NCBI GenBank assembly: GCA_031553035.1
Contig: JAVBLY010000003.1
Location: 124,001 to 188,000 of the forward strand
Reading direction: 5' to 3'
Length of the DNA: 64,000 nucleotides
Origin: JAVBLY01 sp031553035
GTDB taxonomy: Bacteria; Bacillota; Clostridia; Peptostreptococcales; Anaerovoracaceae
The notes under the pieces were generated by a model. The model was not told the origin of the DNA and ran no database searches. It saw nothing but the letters and a program-made list of their open reading frames with translations. Shown here piece by piece: positions 34,359 through 43,985 of the stretch. How positions within the stretch are numbered: the first letter of the stretch is position 1; each line of letters starts with the position of its first letter. The position numbers and the translations under genes are program-made.

Positions 34359-35351
34359 ATGAAAAGAGTATTCTCGGGCGTTCAGCCCACCGGTAACATA
34401 CATATCGGTAATTATTTGGGCGCATTAAAGCAGTTTGTTGACCTGCAGAATGATAACGAATGTATTTACTGCATAGTGGATATGCATGCTATTACCATCC
34501 CAAAAGACCCAAAAGTGCTGCATGAGAATATTCTTGATGTTGCCGCTCTTTATCTAGCAATAGGCCTTGACCCAAAGAAATCCACGATTTTTGTCCAGTC
34601 AGACGTTCCCGGCCATAGTGAACTTACATGGATACTCATGTGTAATGCTTACACAGGCGAGCTTTCAAGAATGACCCAGTTCAAAGACAAGGCAAGAGGC
34701 AAAGAGTCGGCACCGGCCGGTCTCTTTACATATCCCATCCTCATGGCATCGGACATACTATTATATGATACGGACATAGTTCCTGTGGGAAGCGATCAGA
34801 GGCAGCACATCGAACTTACAAGAGACATAGCAATAAGGATCAACAATAAATACGGCGAAGACACGCTGGTAGTTCCTGACGGGAGTTTCCTAAAGGAAGG
34901 CGCTCGCGTGATGTCTCTTGATGATCCCACATCAAAGATGAGCAAGAGCGCTGAGAATCCACTTAGCCGCATATCTCTTCTGGATGACGACAAGAAGATA
35001 AAAAAATCAATTATGAAGGCAACCACCGATTCAGACGGAATAATCAAATACGATATGGAAAACAAGGCAGGTGTCAGCAACCTGCTGACAATTTACAGCG
35101 TCTTTGCAGGAGTGCCCATTGCCGATATCGAAAAAAAATACGAAGGCGAGGGCTACGGCACTTTCAAAAAGGACCTCGTTGAGATAACAGTAGATGCCCT
35201 TGCACCCATACGCAAGAACTACGAAGAAATCAGACATTCTGCCGAGCTTCTCGATACCCTGAAAGACGGAGCAGAGCGAGCTAATGGAATATCAGAAAAA
35301 ACTCTGGGTCGCATCAGAGGCAAATTCGGTCTCGGAATCGCTCACCAGTAA
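34359..35351 (+). CDS. trpS: Tryptophanyl-tRNA synthetase
   Basis: 330 residues, class I synthetase. HIGH-type motif GNIHIGNYLG (12-21) and KMSKS near 193-197 are intact, and VGSDQRQHIELTRDIA binds tryptophan and adenylate. The frame extends to a TTG at 34329 inside the sigma gene, but ATG 34359 has GGAG (34347-34350) 8 nt upstream and starts at the conserved KRVFSGVQPTG. No T-box precedes it. Confidence 0.95.
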   Translation: MKRVFSGVQPTGNIHIGNYLGALKQFVDLQNDNECIYCIVDMHAITIPKDPKVLHENILDVAALYLAIGLDPKKSTIFVQSDVPGHSELTWILMCNAYTGELSRMTQFKDKARGKESAPAGLFTYPILMASDILLYDTDIVPVGSDQRQHIELTRDIAIRINNKYGEDTLVVPDGSFLKEGARVMSLDDPTSKMSKSAENPLSRISLLDDDKKIKKSIMKATTDSDGIIKYDMENKAGVSNLLTIYSVFAGVPIADIEKKYEGEGYGTFKKDLVEITVDALAPIRKNYEEIRHSAELLDTLKDGAERANGISEKTLGRIRGKFGLGIAHQ

Positions 35352-35357
35352 ATCAAA

Positions 35358-35672
35358 ATGAAAAGTTTTTATGAAAAAGTATATGATGTAGTCGCCGGGA
35401 TTCCCGAGGGCTATGTTATGACATACGGGCAAATCGCCGAAATCATTGGCAGTCCAAGAGCAGCACGGATAGTTGGATCGGCTATGTATAATGCCCCACC
35501 AGCCAGAGGGCTTCCCTGCCACAGAGTTGTGAATCGTTACGGGCAAATGGCACCTGCATTTGTATTCGGTGGTGCTGAATATCAGAGAATGCTCCTCGAA
35601 GCTGAAGGAGTTACATTCCTTCCATGTGGCCGCATAGATCTGGAAAATCATATATACGATCCAAAATTCTAA
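35358..35672 (+). CDS. Short MGMT-type alkyltransferase-like protein
   Basis: 104 residues, only the C-terminal DNA-binding/active-site domain of O6-alkylguanine transferases. The active-site motif LPCHRVVN keeps the acceptor Cys54, which alkyltransferase-like (ATL) proteins replace by Trp or Ala. It carries the HTH pattern VMTYGQIAEIIGSPRAARIVG. It begins 6 nt after trpS, so it is translated from the same mRNA. It may be a real small methyltransferase or a lesion-flagging ATL variant. Confidence 0.82.
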   Translation: MKSFYEKVYDVVAGIPEGYVMTYGQIAEIIGSPRAARIVGSAMYNAPPARGLPCHRVVNRYGQMAPAFVFGGAEYQRMLLEAEGVTFLPCGRIDLENHIYDPKF

Positions 35673-36156
35673 ATATCTCAAGAAAAATGACCAAAAAGTG
35701 AATAATATGCAAGATTATTGGGTAATACATTGTCATAAGTATTAGGCACCGATAGGCACCGAAGGGAAGTAATTCGATTTTTTCTGCAATTTTACATACT
35801 TGAAGTGACTGTTTATTAAAGAAAAAGAGATTTTTTTTAAATTTCGATTTTTAAACTATTTTTTAAAGAAAAATAAAATAAATCGACATAATATATTTAC
35901 ACTTAAAAAAAGAGGGCATAATATAAACAATAGTATACTAGGAGTATATACTATGTTGCAAATTCAAGGAAAATTGACACAAAAAAGCATAGTCAGCTGT
36001 TTACATAACAATAAAATCAGCATAAAATGAGCCTAATCCATAATAATACCCAAAAGGTACTATTTTGGTTTTAAAACTATAGTAAGACAATTGCAAATTA
36101 AATTTTTAATAAACAGGAGATAAGTAAGTTATTTTGAAACGGAAAGGGACAGAAAA
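35673..36156. other. AT-rich region upstream of the adhesin
   Basis: 484 bases without a gene. It holds a perfect tandem 10-bp repeat TAGGCACCGA (35743-35762), long A and T tracts (35816-35880), a promoter with palindromes (listed separately), a long predicted leader of about 225 nt and a weak CCAAAA/TTTTGG hairpin (36050-36068). No known riboswitch was recognised, and no clear terminator for the trpS unit was seen. Confidence 0.6.
35896..35954 (+). promoter_or_regulatory. Adhesin promoter with tandem palindromic operator
   Basis: TTTACA (35896-35901) and CATAAT/TAATAT (35917-35924) make a plausible promoter. Directly after it stand two palindromes, TAGTATACTA (35931-35940) and AGTATATACT (35943-35952), which together also form ATAGTATA/TATACTAT arms at 35930-35937 and 35947-35954. 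The placement over the start point suggests a repressor site. Confidence 0.45.
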
Positions 36157-39100
36157 ATGATGAATAATATTTCTAAGGATTCCAGAATGAAGGTTATCAG
36201 TTTTGTATTGATAATCGCTTTGTGTGTCACGTTGATACCAATACTATCATTCGCAGGAATTGAAGCTAGTAGAGATGTAAAGGATAAGATTACGATTGAT
36301 TCTTTTGTTATTACTGACAGCAAAGGAAATGAAGTAAATCCGGATACTGAATATGATATTGGTTCAAAATTTGGACTTGATATTTTATTTACTCTTGATT
36401 CTGCAGCTCTTCAAGCTGATTATTTTCAGGAGGGCGATTATTTTGATATTAAAGTACCTTCGTATTTAGGTGTGTCCGGAGAAATAGCAGCAAAAGACTT
36501 GATTGATAGAAGGTCAAAAGACAAGCTTGGTGAATATAGCCTAGTTAAGCTTCAGGGAGACGATCACTATACGATTCGTGTAGTATTTACAGATTTTAAA
36601 GAAACATATCTTGAGGCTAACGGTGGGCTTTCTCTAGATGTAGTAGCAAAGGAAGTTCCCGGAGAAGATGACGATAGCTTCACCTTTAAAGATGAAGCAT
36701 ACCCGGGTCCTAAAGTAATAGATGGTGGGGACTATACTGGAGCCGACTCATATAAAGTAAAGAAAGACGGAGTAGACAACGGAGATGGTACATACACCTG
36801 GAATGTCGGGATAAATATGGATAGCTATATCAATTTACTTAATGGTAGCTCCAATGCGGAAGTCAAAGAAGATGTCGTAATAATAGACGAATTGATGAAG
36901 GGTTTATATTACAAAGGTGATGCTCTTAAAATAAGGGTACCTTATTACATAATTAATAGTGATAGTAGTAAATCTGTAACATCAACAGAGTTTGGATATA
37001 AAAATCTATATTTGGAGGAAGTCGTACATAATGGTACCGAGAATTGGACAGACTTCCAGAATACAGTAAAAGCCGGAAATACAGGAAACGGATCTTATGG
37101 ATATTTTACTGAAAATGGTAAGAAGACAAAATTAGTTATAGCGCTGGGAGATTTACCTGGTACAATCATCGATTCAAAAACATGGGCCGAAATGAAAGAT
37201 AACCTTGATGATGTTAAGAACCTAAGTGCAACTAGAAAGCAGAATACTCTTGATGCATATGCAAGATATTTCAATGGAAGCATAGCAAATACTACTGCCC
37301 CTTCAAGTAGTAAAAAGGCAAATCTTGTTGGGTTCACATTATCGATAGATACATATGTTCAAAGTGATGTGGATCTTGATGTATTCAATTCGGTAATATT
37401 GAAATACAAGGAAGATTCCCACTCATCGACGAGTGGAAGTTTTGAATATGAGCATAAAAATAATGGCTGGATCATTACAAGGGTTCCCGGCAAAGTGACT
37501 ATAGATAAGTTTGATGAAGATACTAATAAGACTATTGATGGTGCAAAATTTAAATTATTAAAGTGGAACATAAATAAATGGGAAGAGATAGAACAGGGTG
37601 CTGAGCAATCAACTTCGAATGGATCGGTATCATTTGATAAGCTGCCGGCAGGAAAATACAAAATCGTAGAAACAGGTTATGCTCAAGGTTATAAAGAGGG
37701 AAGTCTGACAATAAAGCAGATACTGTTTAATGACAAAGGCATACAAACAGGAACAAAAGACCTTACAAAAGACACAAATGGTGAAATAGGCTATGTCTTT
37801 GATGTAACTGCAGCAGAAATTACTGCAGGGGTAGTATTTGAGGCAAAAAATGCTCAGGATAAAGGAATAGTTCAGATCATTAAAAAAGACAGTGAAAGTG
37901 GTGCTAAGCTTGCTGGTGCGGTATTTAGATTATGGAGAAAAAGTTTAGGCGGCAGTGAGTATAGAGAAACAGATATCTATGCAACCACAAATGCTCTTGG
38001 AATCGCAACCATATCAGGACTTGTCTGGAACGATTATCAGTTGAAAGAAGTTACATGGCCAAAGGATTATGTTGAAGGTTCTGGCTCTATTGATAACGAT
38101 GGTAAATTCTCTGTAACAGCTGGAAGCATAAAGACTGTAACTGTAAATGCAGAAAATGACCGTGATAAAGGCAAGGTCAATCTTGCAAAACTTGATTACG
38201 ACTCAGGTGCTTCTATGGCAGGAATAGACTTCTATCTGAAGAAGCTTGTAGGAAGTGATTGGGTAACCGTGACTAAAGCAGCTGCTGGTGGCGGAGAAGA
38301 GCTTTATAAAGTTACGACCGATGAGAACGGAAAGGCATCTTTTGACAATCTTGACTGGGGATACTATATAATCAGCGAAGGAGCATTCAAGGTCGGATAT
38401 GAACCGAAAATGATTCCTGATGACAAATACAAGAATAATCCTGATCAGCGATTCGAAGTAACTCAGGGAGCTTTGACAATAAATTATACAGCCAAGAATA
38501 AACTTAAGAGAGGTAGTCTCGAATTAACTAAATACGGAGAATCGAAAGCAGAACTTCTAGCAGGAGTATCTTTCAAGCTACAGATCAAAAATGGTACTAA
38601 CTGGGATGATGTCAAAGCTGGAACTCCTGCTACTACAGTAACCAAGACGACAACTGGAAACGGCATCGTAACATTTGATGATCTTAAGCAGGGTACATAC
38701 AGGTTTGTTGAAATAACTCCTGCAAAAGGATATGGCAACACTCTGACACTGAAAGATAAAAATGGCAATGCCATAGATAATGAATTCACATTAAATGCTG
38801 AGAAACTTAGCTTCAAAGTTGATGGATATAACCCTAGAGTCAGAGGAAGCATATCACTTGAAAAATACAGTGAGTATGCTAAGACCCTTAAAGTAAGCGG
38901 AGCATCGTTCCAGCTTATGAAACTTAATGGGTCATCATGGACAGCAGTTTCTCCAGAAGCAATAAAGACAACCGGAGCTGACGGCAAAGTCTCCTGGGGA
39001 AATCTTGACTGGGGTATATATGGAATTAAAGAAGTAACAGCTGGATTTGGACATACAAACGGTCTTAAACTGATAAGCGGATTCGGGACTAAGGATGAAG

Positions 39101-42100
39101 TCGATGGGATCCAGAAACTCAATGTGACTTCAACAGCTTTGAATTTGACTATTGAAGGAACAAATCCAACAGTACCAGGCAAAGTAATTGTTAAAAAGTA
39201 TGATGTATCGGATACAGCTAAAGAAAATCCACTTAACGGAACAGAGTTCTATCTGAAGAATTTGGATGATGGAACTACAACAAATGCGGTTAAAGTAACG
39301 AATGGTCAAGCTGTGTTTGATAATCTCAAATGGGGTAATTATCAGTTGGCCGAAAGTAAGGCAGCAGAAGGTTATGACAAAGATACATTTAATTTCCCCA
39401 ACGATGGTAAGTTCACGATAGATATCAATGATGTTAATAAAACAACCCCAACAATTGCGGTTGAAACCTTAACAGGTACAAATGATACGATTAAGGGAAA
39501 AGTTGTTCTAACGAAACTTGACGGACAAGCTGTTAAAGATCCTGTTATTGCAGGAGCAACTTTCCAGTTATGGAAATATAATGGCACAACATGGTCAGCT
39601 ATTGGACAGCCAAAACAAACGCTCACTAACGGGGAAGTAGCCTTCACTGGTCTTGAGTGGGGAGATTACTGGCTTGTTGAAACAGCTGCGGCACCGGGAT
39701 ACAAAGCAAACAGCGATTGGTCTAAAAAACCATCCGGTGCTCCTGGAAACAGCATCCAGGAATTCACTATCGGCGAAATAGGAAACGATGTGGTTCTCAG
39801 CATCACCAAGGAAGCAATCAACGACAGAAAAGAAGGAACAGTTCTTTTAACCAAAGTAGATGTAACGGATAAAGTTACTAAAATTGATGGCGCGGTATTT
39901 AATCTGTATAAAGTTGGTACCGGAGGCACAGAAACATTTGTAACAAGCGGCTCTTCTATTGATGGTGTGGTAAACTTCAGCGGTCTTGAATGGGGAGATT
40001 ACAAACTCTATGAAACAAAAGCCGGAGAAGGTTACACGACTAAAGGTGTTGTATTCCTGTCTGATAATGTAAACTCAATCATATCAGCAGACGGAGTATT
40101 CAATGTAAATAAGGATGCCATAGAATTAGAATTTAAAGCTACAAATGACAGACTGTTAGGTTCCGTAAGCCTTGAGAAGAAAGATACCAGTACAGGTGCA
40201 ATTCTCAAGGGAGCAGAGTTTTCTCTTGTGAATAGTAAAGGAGAGACAGTAGCTACTACAAAAACTGGTATTGACGGAAAGCTTAAATTCGAAAATGTTT
40301 TATGGGATAAATATAAACTCGTAGAAACAACGGCAACAACAGGATATGACAAAGATAAATTGACTATTGAACCTGTAGGTTTCACACTTGATAACGAAGG
40401 ATATTTTGAAGTTAATAAAGCAAAGAGAGACTTCAGTGTCGTTGCTAAAAATCCGAAACTCAAAGGCAGCGTAGAACTTGATAAGATAGACAAGACTACT
40501 AAAAAAGAGCTTAACGGCGTAGAGTTCACTTTACTTGACAGTAAAAACAATGTTGTCGAAACAGGCATAACTGAGAACGGTAAAGTCAGCTTCGGTGATC
40601 TTGCATGGGGAACTTACAAACTGGTAGAAACCAAAGTTCTCGATGGATATACCACTAGCGGAATGATCTTTACAGGTACGGGAATATCATCAGAAGGCGA
40701 ATTCACAGTGACATCTACAGCTCTTACATTCGGAGTGCAAGCAGACAACCCGAGACTTGGCGGCAAGGTCGAACTTACAAAGGTCGATGCTGTCAATAAA
40801 GGCAAGATTAACGGAGCGGAATTTAATCTTCTGGATAAGGACGGTAAAATTGTACAGTCTGGTGCAGTCAAAAACGGAACATTGGAATTCGACGGACTTG
40901 CATGGGGTAAATATACTCTGGTAGAGACAAAGGCTCCTGATAGCTATACTACAAAGGGAATGATATTCTCAGGTGATGGAATCACAAGCAAGGGTTCATT
41001 TACTGTCTCAGGTGAAGCACTAAGCTTCAATATAATAGCCGATAATCCGAGACTTGATGGTAGTATTGAGCTTGATAAGATAGACAAAACAAGTGAAAAA
41101 CCACTTGACGGAGTTGAATTCACATTACTCGACAGTAAGAACAAAGTCGTTGGGACAGGAACTACTAAAGACGGCAAAGTAAGCTTCGACAATCTCGAGT
41201 GGGGAGATTACAAACTCGTAGAAACAGGCGTTCTTGAAGGATATACTACAAGCGGAATGATTTATGCCGGAAAGGGTATATCAGAAGATGGCTCATTTAC
41301 AGTTACAGCAGCAGCATTAAAGTTTGGATTTTCTGCAGATAACCCAAGGCTTGAAGGAGAGATCGAACTCACAAAACTCGATGCTGATAGTAAAACTAAA
41401 ATAGACGGAGCAAAATTTAATCTTCTGAATGATTCTGGAGTAATTGTCAAGTCCGGCGTTGTAGAGAATGGAACGTTGACATTTGATAAACTTTCATGGG
41501 GCAAGTATCAGTTGGTTGAAACAAAGGCAACAGAAGGGTATGACAAGGATACAGTTACATACTTAGGTAAGGGAATTACAACGAGTGGAAGCTTCGAAGT
41601 AACAGCAACAGCATTGAAATTTGCAGTAGATGCAGAGAATGGCAGAGTTCCTGGACAGCTTACAATTGATAAATATGATCCAATAAATAATGCCAAACTA
41701 GGATTCACGGAATTCTTCCTACAGTACCACGATGGGAAAGATTGGAATACCTTGAATAGTGAAGAAGGAACCACAAAATATGGCATTACAGACGGAAATG
41801 GCGCCTACACATTTGATAACTTAGATTGGGGTCAGTATAGACTGATCGAGCATAAAGCATTTGAAGGCTATAATAAGGATACAGTCGTATACAGTGGAGA
41901 CGTAAGTACAGATGGATCATTCTATGTGACATCAACAGCAGTGAAGCTTAGTGTATCCGCAGAAAATGAAAGAATCCCGGGAGAGCTTAAGATTATCAAG
42001 TATGATAGTACAGCAACAGGAACTGCATTAGAAGGCGCAGTCTTCTTCCTAAGGTACCTTGATGAAAACACCGGAAAATTTGCGGACTATGTAGATGAAG

Positions 42101-42813
42101 ATGGTGTGACCGTAACAGCAATCACAAATGCAAGCGGCGAAGCTATTTTCAAGAATCTGCCATGGACGAAGTATCAGGTAGCAGAGTTGAAAGCTCCAAA
42201 GGGTTATAAAGAAGGTACTCTCAAATTCATTGACGGCAGTGATGGAGTATATGAAGTCACAAATGAGGTCAGAACAATAGCTGTAGAGGCCACTAACGAC
42301 AGGATTCTCGGCACAGTCGAACTGGAAAAACTGGATAAAATAGACAACACCAAGAAGCTACGTGGCGGAGAGTTTACACTTGAATACTACAACACTGAGT
42401 TGAAGGATTGGCTGACATATACAGATGAGAGCGGAGACAATGTTATAGCGATCACAGACAACATGGGTAAATTGAAATTCAAGGATGTCCCCTGGGGTCA
42501 ATACAGAGTGATCGAGCTTATTGCACCTGAAGGCTATGATCCAGCTACACTGGAATTTGAACAAGGTGATAATCTGGTTACAGTAGGAGCAGATCAGCAG
42601 ACTTATTATCTGACTGCATACAATACGGGTGTATTAGGTGAGGAAGCTCCTCCAGATGATTATGGTGACGATTCTACAAGTGACGGATCAGTACTTGGTC
42701 AGGAAGCTAAGACCGGTGATGTAACGAATATGATCCCATTGTTAGCTATAATGCTGATTGTTTGCCTCATCCTGCTTCTGGCAGCTCTGCAAACAGGTAG
42801 AAGACAGCAATAA
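36157..42813 (+). CDS. Giant surface adhesin with 16 CnaB-type repeats
   Basis: 2218 residues. Signal peptide (about 10-34, VISFVLIIALCVTLIPILSFA), an N-terminal ligand-type Ig-like region (about 35-445), then 16 CnaB/SpaA-like repeats of roughly 100 residues (446 to about 2158). Repeats carry the pattern LxKxD ... GxYxLVETxxxxGY ... ADNPR, giving the Lys, Glu and Asn needed for internal isopeptide bonds. An acidic linker, EAKTGD, a membrane helix and the tail GRRQQ end it, without a canonical LPXTG. GGAAAGGG lies 8 nt before the ATG. A rigid stalk holding a binding domain away from the cell is inferred; ligand unknown. Confidence 0.9.
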   Translation: MMNNISKDSRMKVISFVLIIALCVTLIPILSFAGIEASRDVKDKITIDSFVITDSKGNEVNPDTEYDIGSKFGLDILFTLDSAALQADYFQEGDYFDIKVPSYLGVSGEIAAKDLIDRRSKDKLGEYSLVKLQGDDHYTIRVVFTDFKETYLEANGGLSLDVVAKEVPGEDDDSFTFKDEAYPGPKVIDGGDYTGADSYKVKKDGVDNGDGTYTWNVGINMDSYINLLNGSSNAEVKEDVVIIDELMKGLYYKGDALKIRVPYYIINSDSSKSVTSTEFGYKNLYLEEVVHNGTENWTDFQNTVKAGNTGNGSYGYFTENGKKTKLVIALGDLPGTIIDSKTWAEMKDNLDDVKNLSATRKQNTLDAYARYFNGSIANTTAPSSSKKANLVGFTLSIDTYVQSDVDLDVFNSVILKYKEDSHSSTSGSFEYEHKNNGWIITRVPGKVTIDKFDEDTNKTIDGAKFKLLKWNINKWEEIEQGAEQSTSNGSVSFDKLPAGKYKIVETGYAQGYKEGSLTIKQILFNDKGIQTGTKDLTKDTNGEIGYVFDVTAAEITAGVVFEAKNAQDKGIVQIIKKDSESGAKLAGAVFRLWRKSLGGSEYRETDIYATTNALGIATISGLVWNDYQLKEVTWPKDYVEGSGSIDNDGKFSVTAGSIKTVTVNAENDRDKGKVNLAKLDYDSGASMAGIDFYLKKLVGSDWVTVTKAAAGGGEELYKVTTDENGKASFDNLDWGYYIISEGAFKVGYEPKMIPDDKYKNNPDQRFEVTQGALTINYTAKNKLKRGSLELTKYGESKAELLAGVSFKLQIKNGTNWDDVKAGTPATTVTKTTTGNGIVTFDDLKQGTYRFVEITPAKGYGNTLTLKDKNGNAIDNEFTLNAEKLSFKVDGYNPRVRGSISLEKYSEYAKTLKVSGASFQLMKLNGSSWTAVSPEAIKTTGADGKVSWGNLDWGIYGIKEVTAGFGHTNGLKLISGFGTKDEVDGIQKLNVTSTALNLTIEGTNPTVPGKVIVKKYDVSDTAKENPLNGTEFYLKNLDDGTTTNAVKVTNGQAVFDNLKWGNYQLAESKAAEGYDKDTFNFPNDGKFTIDINDVNKTTPTIAVETLTGTNDTIKGKVVLTKLDGQAVKDPVIAGATFQLWKYNGTTWSAIGQPKQTLTNGEVAFTGLEWGDYWLVETAAAPGYKANSDWSKKPSGAPGNSIQEFTIGEIGNDVVLSITKEAINDRKEGTVLLTKVDVTDKVTKIDGAVFNLYKVGTGGTETFVTSGSSIDGVVNFSGLEWGDYKLYETKAGEGYTTKGVVFLSDNVNSIISADGVFNVNKDAIELEFKATNDRLLGSVSLEKKDTSTGAILKGAEFSLVNSKGETVATTKTGIDGKLKFENVLWDKYKLVETTATTGYDKDKLTIEPVGFTLDNEGYFEVNKAKRDFSVVAKNPKLKGSVELDKIDKTTKKELNGVEFTLLDSKNNVVETGITENGKVSFGDLAWGTYKLVETKVLDGYTTSGMIFTGTGISSEGEFTVTSTALTFGVQADNPRLGGKVELTKVDAVNKGKINGAEFNLLDKDGKIVQSGAVKNGTLEFDGLAWGKYTLVETKAPDSYTTKGMIFSGDGITSKGSFTVSGEALSFNIIADNPRLDGSIELDKIDKTSEKPLDGVEFTLLDSKNKVVGTGTTKDGKVSFDNLEWGDYKLVETGVLEGYTTSGMIYAGKGISEDGSFTVTAAALKFGFSADNPRLEGEIELTKLDADSKTKIDGAKFNLLNDSGVIVKSGVVENGTLTFDKLSWGKYQLVETKATEGYDKDTVTYLGKGITTSGSFEVTATALKFAVDAENGRVPGQLTIDKYDPINNAKLGFTEFFLQYHDGKDWNTLNSEEGTTKYGITDGNGAYTFDNLDWGQYRLIEHKAFEGYNKDTVVYSGDVSTDGSFYVTSTAVKLSVSAENERIPGELKIIKYDSTATGTALEGAVFFLRYLDENTGKFADYVDEDGVTVTAITNASGEAIFKNLPWTKYQVAELKAPKGYKEGTLKFIDGSDGVYEVTNEVRTIAVEATNDRILGTVELEKLDKIDNTKKLRGGEFTLEYYNTELKDWLTYTDESGDNVIAITDNMGKLKFKDVPWGQYRVIELIAPEGYDPATLEFEQGDNLVTVGADQQTYYLTAYNTGVLGEEAPPDDYGDDSTSDGSVLGQEAKTGDVTNMIPLLAIMLIVCLILLLAALQTGRRQQ
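40468..41655 (+). repeat. Two tandem 594-bp units inside the adhesin gene
   Basis: Repeats 10-11 (from 40468) and 12-13 (from 41062) form an A-B-A-B pattern; the unit is exactly 198 codons and repeat 14 begins at 41656. A-type repeats share SxELDKIDKT and GVEFTLLDSKN; B-type repeats share xELTKxDA and GAxFNLL. It records a recent duplication of a two-domain block. Confidence 0.8.
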
Positions 42814-42853
42814 GATAATCATTAAGCGCTAAAATCAAGATAATAAAGTTATC

Positions 42854-42882
42854 AAACCCGGTGGCATTCGCCACCGGGTTTT
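42854..42882 (+). terminator. Adhesin terminator
   Basis: AAACCCGGTGGC (42854-42865) and GCCACCGGGTTT (42870-42881) form a perfect 12-bp stem with an ATTC loop, followed by T. The strongest terminator in the window. Confidence 0.95.
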
Positions 42883-42950
42883 GTATCATAAAAATATGGG
42901 AGAACAAGATAAGTTGATGGTATACTTATTATAAAGATTTATCTTGACAC

Positions 42951-43952
42951 ATGATTGGAAAACACAATATGGAATCCACATTAACAAACAACAGAAAATA
43001 CATACCCTGGTTCCTCATAATAGCATTCGCATATAATGTGCTGATATTTGCAATGCAGCTTATTATGGGAGGTATAAAATCTTTTCTTGAATCGCTGATT
43101 TATATATGGTGGCACCCAGGCTCCGGAGGTGCTTCATTCTTTGATTATTTTCTGCTGGTGATTTATCTTGGTTTGACTGTTACCGCATGTATCTTGATGT
43201 ATTTTGCTTATAAAAAAAGATCAAAAAAAATGATTTTATTGACGGCATTACTATTGATTATAAAAACAGTAATTATTCCATGGTCATTCTCCGGCTCGGC
43301 TGCCACTATATTTCTTCTGTTCTTTGCTATTCTGGATCTTGACGACCAGGAAGTTTCCGATTCCGGTATATATAAAAGGAGCAAGGATTTAAAGTTGAAT
43401 GCGATTTATTTATATACCTGTTTTTCTATAGTTTTTAGAATCTTTCTCGGGTTTTACGATATAGATTCACCCATGGGAAAAGCAAGATTTATTCTGGTTA
43501 TTTTGTGGGGAATTGCGATATTGATTTTGGTGAGATATTCTTTCACGAAAATGAAATCAAAACTGTTATTGGCTGCAATCGTTTTGATTGCAACATGGTG
43601 GTTCCCTAACATCCTGATGTTTATTGAACAGTTTATAGAATATGGTAGTGAGAATTATTTTGAAACATATGACGGCTATGATCTTGAACAACTTCTGTAT
43701 GGAATTCTTACCGCAGTGCTTAACCCATTACTTGCTTTATCCATCGCGGCATATATCCAGGCAAAAAATATGGACAGGTCCATCGAAACAAAAGAATGGA
43801 CTTCGGAAAATATTTCATATACTCCTCACCTGTACACAAGATGGTTTATGGAAGGAAGCAGAAGACGCATTATTAAAATTACTCTTATTATCACTCTGGC
43901 AATACCATTATCTTTATATATCTTTTTAATTATAATGGATTCTATTGGGTAG
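42951..43952 (+). CDS. Multi-pass membrane protein of unknown function
   Basis: 333 residues with eight or nine hydrophobic segments (for example about 18-40, 62-86, 95-128, 150-168, 178-196, 204-224, 245-270, 308-330) and short charged loops. I do not recognise the family. A soluble stretch near 275-305 (RSIETKEWTSENISYTPHL) is probably cytoplasmic. The start is unsure: ATG 42951 has no ribosome site and ATG 42969 only a weak one. TTGACA stands at 42944-42949. The esterase gene follows 33 nt later, so the two may be one operon. Confidence 0.65.
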   Translation: MIGKHNMESTLTNNRKYIPWFLIIAFAYNVLIFAMQLIMGGIKSFLESLIYIWWHPGSGGASFFDYFLLVIYLGLTVTACILMYFAYKKRSKKMILLTALLLIIKTVIIPWSFSGSAATIFLLFFAILDLDDQEVSDSGIYKRSKDLKLNAIYLYTCFSIVFRIFLGFYDIDSPMGKARFILVILWGIAILILVRYSFTKMKSKLLLAAIVLIATWWFPNILMFIEQFIEYGSENYFETYDGYDLEQLLYGILTAVLNPLLALSIAAYIQAKNMDRSIETKEWTSENISYTPHLYTRWFMEGSRRRIIKITLIITLAIPLSLYIFLIIMDSIG

Positions 43953-43985
43953 GCTATTAGAGAACATCATCAAAAGGAGAAATCA

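Noticed and set aside
36065..36100. GGTTTTAAAACTATAG stretch resembling a type II CRISPR repeat
   Set aside because: Only one copy, no spacer array and no cas gene nearby.
35955..36156. c-di-GMP riboswitch in the adhesin leader
   Set aside because: Looked for because adhesins and an EAL protein are present; no GEMM-like core or tetraloop receptor was found.
38484..39182. 232-codon frame opposite the adhesin and several similar ones to 41786
   Set aside because: Antisense shadows repeated because the coding strand is repetitive.
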